Source: Nocardioides turkmenicus
Lineage (GTDB): Bacteria > Actinomycetota > Actinomycetes > Propionibacteriales > Nocardioidaceae
Assembly: GCF_011045035.1 (NCBI RefSeq)
Contig: NZ_JAALAA010000011.1
Span: 124,001-188,000 of the forward strand
DNA length: 64,000 nt
Reading direction: 5' to 3'
Under the pieces are notes generated by a model, which saw only the letters and a list, made by a program, of their open reading frames with translations, ran no database searches and was not told where the DNA came from. Positions within the stretch are counted from its first letter, which is position 1. Every line of letters begins with the position of its first letter. Shown here piece after piece: positions 57,102-64,000 of this stretch. The position numbers and the translations under genes were made by a program.

Positions 57102-58016
57102 TCACCCGACGTAGACAGTCCCCTTGCCGTACAGGTTGCGGGTGACGTTGGAGAGATACGCACTCGCATCCGCAGACCCCAGGTTGTACGTGTTGAACAC
57201 CCCGTACCCCTGCGAGACAGTCCGCGAAGCAAGACTGGCAGCGGTCGACGAAGAAGTCCCCTGGATGTTGATCGCAGCAGGGCCCAGCTCGGGCTTGCCG
57301 AGGCCCGGGACGTCGGGTACGCCCCAGGTGCCGTAGTAGGGGTTCCAGGCGTAGTCGATCAGGTCGCCGACGTTGACCCCGCCGTAGGAGAGACGCTGCG
57401 AGGACGGGCCGATGTAGTAGAGCGTGATCAGCTTGTCCGGCAGTCGAGAACGCAGCGCCTCGACCAGGTAGACGAAGGAGAAGTCGTTGGGCTGGCCGGT
57501 GCCGTTGGCGCCGTAGTTGGCCCACTCGTCGTCGAAGTCGATCCCGTCCAGTCCGTAGCGGGTGACCGCGGCGGCGAGCTGGTCGGCGAACGCCTCGGCG
57601 GACGCCCGGTCCGGGAAGTTGGCGAACCCGGCGCCCTGGTGGTTGCCGAGCACCGAGAGCAGGATCTTGATGCCCTTGGCCTGGGCAGGCCGGATGTGGA
57701 CGTCGGCGGCGTCGAGCTGCGCCTGCACCTGCGGGTTGTTGTAGAGGTAGGCCCGCTGGCCGTCGTAGTTGATGTTGGCCGCGAAGATCAGCCCGAGGTC
57801 GAAGACGTTGCCGCCTCCGACGAGCTCGTACTTGGCGACGTTGCCGATGCTGTGGTTGTTGACCTCGACGTAGCCGGTCATCAGCGTCGGCGACGCGAGC
57901 GGGCGCGCCGCGCTCGCCGACGAGGACAGGCCGAGGCCGGTGGCCGCGGTCGCTCCGAGGGCCGCGGCGCCCGCCCCGAGCAGCATGTGTCTGCGTGAGA
58001 TGTGGGGAACTGACAT
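57102..58016 (-). CDS. Secreted GH18 endo-beta-N-acetylglucosaminidase (Endo H-like)
   Basis: A 304-residue GH18 enzyme. The N-terminus SRRHMLLGAGAAALGATAAT is a twin-arginine-type signal with cleavage near ASA-ARP, so it is exported folded. The catalytic motif DGIDFDDE holds the acid glutamate 164 and matches Endo H-type enzymes, which cut the chitobiose core of high-mannose N-glycans. KILLSVLGNHQGAGFANFP precedes it. It is the last gene of the mannosidase cluster, 15 bp after the GH38 stop, so the released glycan would then be trimmed by the GH92 and GH38 enzymes. Confidence 0.9.
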   Translation of the reverse strand: MSVPHISRRHMLLGAGAAALGATAATGLGLSSSASAARPLASPTLMTGYVEVNNHSIGNVAKYELVGGGNVFDLGLIFAANINYDGQRAYLYNNPQVQAQLDAADVHIRPAQAKGIKILLSVLGNHQGAGFANFPDRASAEAFADQLAAAVTRYGLDGIDFDDEWANYGANGTGQPNDFSFVYLVEALRSRLPDKLITLYYIGPSSQRLSYGGVNVGDLIDYAWNPYYGTWGVPDVPGLGKPELGPAAINIQGTSSSTAASLASRTVSQGYGVFNTYNLGSADASAYLSNVTRNLYGKGTVYVG

Positions 58017-58030
58017 GGTGCTGGTCTCCT

Positions 58031-60991
58031 TTAGTTGCGGTGGAACCTCAGGGTGCGGACCTCGAAGGCCCCGAGACTGAGCGCGACGACACCGCCGTCG
58101 GAGCTCACCTCGGCGATCGGGTCCTCCACGAGCGAGATCTCCTCGACCCGCTCGTAGCTCTCCGCGACGCGCAGCTCCCCCTGCGTACGCGCGCCGGTGG
58201 ACTCGTAGACACGCACGACCAGGTCGCCGGAGCGGTCGGCGGCGAGCTTCACGCTCGAGATCACCAGTCCGTCCCCGGAGACGGTCACCAGCGGCTCGAC
58301 GGCGGCCGCGCCGGTGATCTGGCGCGACGGCGTGTTGAGCGCCGCTCCTGCCTCGGTCGCGGTCGAGACGGAAGCCCCGATGACCAGCCCGTAGCGGTGG
58401 GTCTGCACGCCCTGGTCGGTCTCCGGATCGGGGAACCGCGGCGCCCGGAGCAGCGAGAGCCGCACCTCCGTGGTCAGCGCGGAAGGACGGGTCACGTCGA
58501 AGCCGTACGTCGAGTCGTTGATCAGCGCCACCCCGAACCCCGGCTCGGAAGCCAGGACCCAACGGTGCATCGAGGTCTCGAACTTCGCCGCCTCCCAGGA
58601 GGTGTTGGTGTGGGTCGGGCGGCGGTGGTAGCCGAACTGGGTCTCGGCGAGGGTCTGCTCGGCCTTGACGTCGAGCGGGAAGGCGACCTTGAGGAACTTC
58701 TCGGTCTCGTGCCACTCGGTGCTCTGCGCGATGTCGAGCACCCGAGATCCGGGTGCCAGCGAAAGGGTCTGCGTGGTCGACGACGACGGCGAGATCGGCC
58801 GCTCGATCACCAGCCCGTCCTCGGTGACCTTGATCGAGGTGACCTCGCGCAGGTCGGTGACCCGGTTGCGGTAGAACCGGTCCACGTCCCAGGCGTCCCA
58901 CATGTTCGGGAAGTCCTGGTGGAGCTGGAGCAGGTTCGCCTCGGCCCCGACAGGGATCGCGTCGCGCCCGGTCGCCAGGTCGACGGCCGAGGTGATCAGG
59001 CCCTCGGCGGAGACGGTGACCTCGACGACCCCGTTCCCCAAGACGTACGTCCCGTCCTTCTCGACCACGGACACGGCCGCCACGGGCTCGGCCGCCAGGA
59101 CCGCCCCGGAGCGCCCGTCGGCTCTCAGCGCGACCGTGCCCTCGCCGGCGAGCGCCGTGAGCGCCCGCTCGATGAGCGCCTCGGCGGCCTCGGCGACCCG
59201 GGCGTACTGGGCCGCCGCCTCGCGGTGGACCCAGGCGATCGAGGTGCCGGGCAGGATGTCGTGGAACTGCTGCAGCAGGATCTGCTGCCACAGCTCGTCG
59301 AGCTCGTCGTAGGGGTAGTCGAGCACGCCACGGACGGCAGCAGTCGCCGACCACAGCTCGGCCTCGACCAGCAGGTGCTCGCAGCGGCGGTTGCCCTGCT
59401 TGGTGAGGTGCTGGGACGTCAGGGTGGCGCGGTGGAGCTCGAGGTAGAGCTCGCCGACCCACACGGCAGGATCCGGAAGCTCGGAACGGGCTTCCTCGAA
59501 GAACTCGTCCGGGTGCCGCCACGACACCTGGGCGGAGCCTTCGAGATCCCGCAGACGGCGGGCCTTGCCGGCCATCTCGCGGGTGGTGCCGCCACCGCCG
59601 TCGCCCCAGCCGACCGGGGCGATCGAGCCGGTGGCGAGACGGTTCTCGCGGAACTGGCGCGACGCCTTGGCGACCTCCTCGCCGGAGAGCCGGGAGTTGT
59701 AGGTGTCCATCGGCGGGAAGTGGCTCAGGATCCGGGAGCCGTCGATGCCCTCCCACTCGAAGGTGTGGTGGGGGAACTTGTTGACCTGGTTCCAGGAGAT
59801 CTTCTGGGTGAAGAACCACTCGAAGCCTGACCGCTTCATCAGCTGCGGCAGGGCCGGTGAGTAGCCGAAGGAGTCCGGCAGCCAGACGCCCTTGCAGCGG
59901 ATCCCGAACTCGCTCTCGAAGAACCGCTGGCCGTAGAGGAACTGCCGCACCAGCGACTCCCCCGACGGCATGGTGGTGTCGGACTCGACCCACATGCCGC
60001 CGAGCGGGATGAAGCGACCCTCGGCGACCGCGGCCTTGACCTTGGCGTAGACCTCGGGACGGTGCTCCTTGAGCCAGGCGTACTGCTGGGCCGACGACAT
60101 CCCGTAGCGGAAGTCGGGATCCTCGCCGAGCAGCTCGGTCATCGAGGAGGTGGTGCGGGCGACCTTGCGGATCGTCTCGCGCACCGGCCACAGCCAGGCC
60201 GAGTCGATGTGAGCGTGGCCGATCGCGGCGATCTGATGGGCGGAGTCGTGGGCGGTCGCCTCGAGGACCTCGGTGAGTGCCTCCCGAGCCTCCGCGGCCG
60301 TCGCCGGGATCCGCTGCAGGTCGACCCGGTCCAGGGCGTCGTCGATGGCCTGCAGGATGCGGAACTTGCGCGGCCCCTCGGGCAGCTCGACCTGCAGCTC
60401 GTGGAGCGTCTCCAGATCGAGGCAGAGCTCGAAGACGTCCTTCTCGAAGACGGCGAGCTCGATCCGGCGGGTCGTGTAGAGCCGCTTCTTCGACGAGGTC
60501 TGGATGTCGCCTTCCTGCGTGGGCAGGAAGGGGTGGTAGTCGAGAAGCACCGGGTTGGCCGCGGCCTCGAGGAAGAGCTCGATCTCCTCGCCACCCGTGG
60601 CCTCGTCGGCGACCAGCACCCACTGGTTGCGCGGGTTGAGGCTCTTGATCGGCTCGCCGTCGGGCGTGTAGACCAGCCCCTCGCACTGGAATCCGGGCAT
60701 GTTGACGTCGAAGCCGAGGTCGCAGACCAGCTCCACCCGCCTGCCGGCCCACTCCGCGGGCACGGTGCCGGTGATCCGGAACCAGGCGGTCCCCCAGGCC
60801 GGGCCCCAGTCGCTGCCGACCTCGAAGGGCTCGTAGGTCAGCGCCAGCCCGTCGGCGGGGGCGATCGGCTCCCCGGGAAGCTCGTGCCACTCGACGCTCA
60901 CGGGCGCCGAGGTGGTGTGGACCGCCGGCCACAGGCGCTCCTTGAGGACCCGGCTCACCCGGCCCTCGGTGAGGTGTACGTCATCGTGCAT
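58031..60991 (-). CDS. Family GH38 alpha-mannosidase
   Basis: A 986-residue GH38 enzyme. The zinc-binding H-x-D is in IGHAHIDSAWLWPVRET (His261, Asp263). The nucleophile aspartate 373 lies in GVWLPDSFGYSPALPQLM. A third metal histidine is in LLQQFHDILPGTSIAW. The N-terminal 200 residues form the beta-sandwich seen in bacterial/vacuolar-type members, and the C-terminus carries the usual beta domains. There is no signal peptide, so it probably acts inside the cell on imported manno-oligosaccharides. It overlaps the GH92 stop by 4 bp (ATGA). Linkage preference (alpha-1,2/1,3/1,6) is not visible. Confidence 0.92.
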   Translation of the reverse strand: MHDDVHLTEGRVSRVLKERLWPAVHTTSAPVSVEWHELPGEPIAPADGLALTYEPFEVGSDWGPAWGTAWFRITGTVPAEWAGRRVELVCDLGFDVNMPGFQCEGLVYTPDGEPIKSLNPRNQWVLVADEATGGEEIELFLEAAANPVLLDYHPFLPTQEGDIQTSSKKRLYTTRRIELAVFEKDVFELCLDLETLHELQVELPEGPRKFRILQAIDDALDRVDLQRIPATAAEAREALTEVLEATAHDSAHQIAAIGHAHIDSAWLWPVRETIRKVARTTSSMTELLGEDPDFRYGMSSAQQYAWLKEHRPEVYAKVKAAVAEGRFIPLGGMWVESDTTMPSGESLVRQFLYGQRFFESEFGIRCKGVWLPDSFGYSPALPQLMKRSGFEWFFTQKISWNQVNKFPHHTFEWEGIDGSRILSHFPPMDTYNSRLSGEEVAKASRQFRENRLATGSIAPVGWGDGGGGTTREMAGKARRLRDLEGSAQVSWRHPDEFFEEARSELPDPAVWVGELYLELHRATLTSQHLTKQGNRRCEHLLVEAELWSATAAVRGVLDYPYDELDELWQQILLQQFHDILPGTSIAWVHREAAAQYARVAEAAEALIERALTALAGEGTVALRADGRSGAVLAAEPVAAVSVVEKDGTYVLGNGVVEVTVSAEGLITSAVDLATGRDAIPVGAEANLLQLHQDFPNMWDAWDVDRFYRNRVTDLREVTSIKVTEDGLVIERPISPSSSTTQTLSLAPGSRVLDIAQSTEWHETEKFLKVAFPLDVKAEQTLAETQFGYHRRPTHTNTSWEAAKFETSMHRWVLASEPGFGVALINDSTYGFDVTRPSALTTEVRLSLLRAPRFPDPETDQGVQTHRYGLVIGASVSTATEAGAALNTPSRQITGAAAVEPLVTVSGDGLVISSVKLAADRSGDLVVRVYESTGARTQGELRVAESYERVEEISLVEDPIAEVSSDGGVVALSLGAFEVRTLRFHRN

Positions 60992-63900
60992 CAGTGCTCG
61001 TCCTGTCTGTTGTCTCTGTTGTCGGCGTCGTCTTCGATGAGCTCCAGCTGCGTGAGCACACAGCCGGTCAGCGCGGTGAACCGTACGGCCCCCGCCGTCA
61101 CGGGGTGTCCCCGGCGGACCCGGAAGACCCGCGTCTGACCAGGCCAGACGTACGTCTCCCCGGCCCGCTCCTCGCGCGCCACTGTCGCGCCGGAGGCGTC
61201 GAGGTAGTCGAGCTCCCAGGCCAGGTCGCCCGGTTCGGCCGAGGTCACGGTGTAGCGGGAGAGCGTCCGCTCTCCGAGGAGAGGAATGTCGACCTGCTCC
61301 CCCGCACCCAGCGCGACCGTGGTCTCGCCGGTGTCGTCGGTCAGCGAGTCCGGGACCACCACGGTCACGTCGGCCACCGGACGCGCCGGAGCAGTCAGTG
61401 ACGCAGACGGCGGGCGGGAGTCCTGCGCCCAGCCGCACGGCGTCTCGGAGAGCTCGACGACCAGGTGTGCACCGTCGGCCAGGCGAGCGTGCGGGATCGA
61501 GATGTCGTCCCAGGGCTCGCCGTCGAGGGTCACCGCGCGGATGTGGGCACCGGTCCCGACGGTCTCGATCACGATCTCCTTGCCGTCGACCGGTCGCAGC
61601 ACGGTGCGCCGGACCGACGGTGGCACGATCACGTAGGAGGCCGACCCCGGAACCAGCGGGTAGAGCCCGATCGTGGCGAAGACGTACCAGGCCGACATCT
61701 CGCCGTTGTCCTCGTCACCGGGATAGCCCTGGCCGAGGTCGGAGCCGACGAAGAGCCGCGAGAGGCACTCGCGGACGATCCGGTGGGCGTCGTCGTGCCT
61801 CCCGGCGAACATGTACATGAACGGGATGTGGTGGGCCGGCTGGTTGGAGAGCCCGAGCATCCCCATGCGTACGTCCCGGGCCTCGGTCATCTCATGGATC
61901 GCGAACCCGTAGTGACCCGACAGCGCTGCCGCGCCGGTCTCGGGTCGGGCGAAGAAGGCGTCCAGCTTCGCGCCCAGCGCCTCCTCGCCGCCGTGGAGCT
62001 CGGCCAGACCGGCGCCGTCGTGGGGCGCGGTGAACGCGGTGCCCCAGGCGTTGGTCTCGGTGTAGTCGTGACCCCAGACGTCGGGGTCGAAGCCGGAGCG
62101 CCAGGCTCCCGAGGGTGTGCGACCGATGAAGAAGCCCCGCTCGGTGTCGAAGACGTTGCGATAGCCCAGCGCCCGGCGCGCGAAGTACTCCTCCTCCGCG
62201 GTGAGGTCCTCGTCGTCGCCGTCCTCGCGGAGGACCCCGGCCAGCCGCGAGACACCCCAGTCGTTGATCGCGTTGTCGAGCGTCCAGGACAGGCCCTCGT
62301 GGGTCTCGGTGTCGACATACCCACGGAAGATCGCCCGTCGCAGCCCCTTGCGGCCGACACGTACGTCATCAGGCGGCACGGTCGCGTTCCGCAGCGCCGA
62401 GACGTAGGCGGTCTCCAGGTCGATCCCCGGTACGCCGCGCAGCGCCAGGTCGGCCAGGACCGTGTCGAAGGTGGTGCCGGTCATGCAGTCCTCGGCACCC
62501 GGAGCGCTCCAGCGCGGCGTCCAGCCCCGGTCGCGGAAGTGCTCGACGAACCCCTCGGCGAGCGAACCGGCACCGGCCGGGTCGAGCAGCGCGAGCAGCG
62601 GCCAGGCGGTGCGGTAGGTGTCCCAGAAGCCGTGGGTGACGGTCATCGGCGCGTACCGGACCGTGGTGAGGTCGTAGGGCGAGACGTGCGCGTGGGACGG
62701 ACCCTCGCCGTAGCGGTTCGGGTAGAGGAGGAGCCGGTAGAGCCCGGACCGGATCGAGACCAGCTGGTCCTCGCTCGCGCCCTCGATCTCGACGGCCGCG
62801 AGGGCCTGCTCCCAGGCGGTGCGAGCGCGCGTGGCCATCTCGTCGAACGACCCCGCGGCCGCCAGGTTGGCCGCCGCCTGCTCGTCGCTGACGGTCGAGA
62901 TCCCCAGACGTACGTCGACCGCCCCGGCTCCGTTCAGCGCGATGTGGCCGCGGAGCCGGCCCGCGCCAAGGCGCAGCTGGGAGGTCCCGGCGACCCGGAG
63001 ATGGATGTGCTGCGCCGGCTTGCCCTCGCGGTCGGCGAGGAGAGCGCGAACAACCACCTCGCCGCCCTCGTTCTCGCAGGTCAGTGACCTGATCTCCCCG
63101 TGGTGGTCGAGCACCAGCGCACGCGCCCCGGTGAACCTCATCCCGAGCGCGAAGTCGCCGGGGACGAGCTCGGCGGTGACACCGCCGTCGAGCGTGACCG
63201 CGTAGCGGTGCGGCCCGGCCTCCTCGTCGGCGTGGTCGAACCCCAGCGCTCGCGCACGCCGGTCGTCGTCGGGGTCGGTGAGCGGGCTCGGCATCACCTG
63301 GAAGACCCCGTGGTCGCCCATCCACGGGCTCGGGATGTGCGAGGTCGCGAACGCCTCGATCGCCGGCCGGTTCGGTCCACCCGCGGTGTCGCGGTTGTGG
63401 GCATGCCAGGCGTAGGGCCAGTTGCCCGCCGAGGCGTCGGTCATCGGCAGCCCGAAGACGCCGCCGTGCGGCAGCCCGACCAACGGCGCGTTGTTGCCGC
63501 GCGAGAACCGGTCGCTGGAGTGGGTCCCCCGGCGCGTGTCGACCTGGTCGATCGGCGCGGCCGGCAGCACGCGAGCGGGTCCGACCGCGACGTCGTCGAC
63601 CCACACCCGCAAGGGCACCTCTGCCGCCCTCGCCACGACGAGGAGCCGCTCGATCCGGCGCCCGGCGAGCCCGGTCAGCGCGACCCGGCGCAGGTTCCAC
63701 TGGTCGGCCCAGGCCCGCTTCCCGTCACCCTGCGCCGCCGGGGTCAGCGCCTGCCCGTACTGGTCGGCCAGACCCACCTCGCTGAGCCGCCGGCCGTCGT
63801 CGAGGAACCCGTCGACACAGACGTACGTCGCCTCCCACCGCCGCTCGTCCTCGGCGGCCGACTCGGGGAACACGACGAACCTCAGCTCGTCCCCGTCGGC

Positions 63901-64000
63901 CACCTCGATCGACGCCTCCAGCGGAAGCTCGGCCTCGACCTCACCGACGCCCGGCTCGACCTCGAAGCACCACGCCTGCGGCGAGGAGTACCCCACGCCT
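60991..64000 (-). CDS. Family GH92 alpha-mannosidase (5' end outside window)
   Basis: At least 1001 residues of a GH92 calcium-dependent exo-alpha-mannosidase, usually acting on alpha-1,2-linked mannose of N-glycans. Family blocks are YPNRYGEGPSHAHVSPYD, VTHGFWDTYRTAWPLLALL, GFVEHFRDRGWTPRWSAPG, YRNVFDTERGFFIGRTPSG and GYPGDEDNGEMSAWYVF. The catalytic acid/base pair lies in that last segment. The N-terminal part is an extra beta-sandwich (WCFEVEPGVGEVEAELPLEA). The frame is open to the window edge, so the true start and any signal peptide are not seen. It is co-translated with GH38 through an ATGA overlap. Confidence 0.92.
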   Translation of the reverse strand, partial: GVGYSSPQAWCFEVEPGVGEVEAELPLEASIEVADGDELRFVVFPESAAEDERRWEATYVCVDGFLDDGRRLSEVGLADQYGQALTPAAQGDGKRAWADQWNLRRVALTGLAGRRIERLLVVARAAEVPLRVWVDDVAVGPARVLPAAPIDQVDTRRGTHSSDRFSRGNNAPLVGLPHGGVFGLPMTDASAGNWPYAWHAHNRDTAGGPNRPAIEAFATSHIPSPWMGDHGVFQVMPSPLTDPDDDRRARALGFDHADEEAGPHRYAVTLDGGVTAELVPGDFALGMRFTGARALVLDHHGEIRSLTCENEGGEVVVRALLADREGKPAQHIHLRVAGTSQLRLGAGRLRGHIALNGAGAVDVRLGISTVSDEQAAANLAAAGSFDEMATRARTAWEQALAAVEIEGASEDQLVSIRSGLYRLLLYPNRYGEGPSHAHVSPYDLTTVRYAPMTVTHGFWDTYRTAWPLLALLDPAGAGSLAEGFVEHFRDRGWTPRWSAPGAEDCMTGTTFDTVLADLALRGVPGIDLETAYVSALRNATVPPDDVRVGRKGLRRAIFRGYVDTETHEGLSWTLDNAINDWGVSRLAGVLREDGDDEDLTAEEEYFARRALGYRNVFDTERGFFIGRTPSGAWRSGFDPDVWGHDYTETNAWGTAFTAPHDGAGLAELHGGEEALGAKLDAFFARPETGAAALSGHYGFAIHEMTEARDVRMGMLGLSNQPAHHIPFMYMFAGRHDDAHRIVRECLSRLFVGSDLGQGYPGDEDNGEMSAWYVFATIGLYPLVPGSASYVIVPPSVRRTVLRPVDGKEIVIETVGTGAHIRAVTLDGEPWDDISIPHARLADGAHLVVELSETPCGWAQDSRPPSASLTAPARPVADVTVVVPDSLTDDTGETTVALGAGEQVDIPLLGERTLSRYTVTSAEPGDLAWELDYLDASGATVAREERAGETYVWPGQTRVFRVRRGHPVTAGAVRFTALTGCVLTQLELIEDDADNRDNRQDEH

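Overview
The window is high-GC actinobacterial DNA. The gene families present are those of a soil or marine Nocardioidaceae-like organism, and my best guess is Nocardioides. The reasons are very high GC with GTG/TTG starts, frequent GTACG strings inside genes, two DUF222/HNH genes, an IdeR/DmdR-type iron box, an AhpE/DUF3052 neighbourhood like that of mycobacteria, and a SigE-family sigma factor. The genus is inference, not proof.

Layout. (1) 1-10.2 kb: end of a membrane-anchored protein, a baeRF/Vms1-type protein, then a minus-strand operon of an acyl reductase-HAD fusion, a zinc dehydrogenase, a LarA-like racemase and a PlsC-type acyltransferase. A plus-strand set follows: membrane propeller protein, SigE-type sigma factor, lipoprotein. 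(2) 10.2-12.15 kb: a decay zone with a dispersed repeat, a perfect cloverleaf inverted repeat, a DUF222/HNH gene interrupted by one amber codon, and a collapsed DUF1048 gene. (3) 12.15-21 kb: an iron-regulated, NRPS-independent hydroxamate siderophore operon (decarboxylase, N-hydroxylase, acyltransferase-synthetase fusion, cytoplasmic penicillin-acylase homologue, second acyltransferase), with a divergent MFS exporter sharing two overlapping iron boxes. (4) 21-34.5 kb: transport and regulator pairs. These are MFS/LysR, a tripartite tricarboxylate transporter operon (PrpF, TctC, TctA-TctB fusion, Usp) with divergent LysR, a LysR/MFS pair, and a GT2 glycosyltransferase followed by a small LPNTG membrane protein. 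(5) 34.4-50.9 kb: a sulfated-glycoside catabolic locus. A double-headed TetR regulator faces three 21-bp iterons. They precede a GPH-type transporter, a GH2 beta-galactosidase, two sulfatases, a formylglycine-generating enzyme, a GH3 glycosidase and a flavin dehydrogenase. A third sulfatase lies on the other arm. (6) 51-57 kb: tRNA-Val(TAC), an ahpE/acyl-CoA synthetase/DUF3052 operon, a metallophosphoesterase and a second, frameshifted DUF222/HNH gene. (7) 57.1-64 kb: a high-mannose N-glycan locus (exported GH18 endoglycosidase, GH38 and GH92 mannosidases; GH92 runs off the edge).

How it fits together. The two glycan loci and the many transporters suggest a scavenger of host, algal or plant glycans. 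The sulfatases, GH2 and GH3 carry no signal peptides. Their substrate is therefore probably imported intact by the GPH transporter, desulfated by enzymes activated by the in-operon FGE, and then hydrolysed. A 28-nt piece of the tRNA-Val gene lies, inverted, at 24.2 kb. Together with the gene remnants at 34.4, 36.4 and 12 kb it points to past rearrangement of the 24-51 kb stretch, although no integrase or transposase gene is visible.
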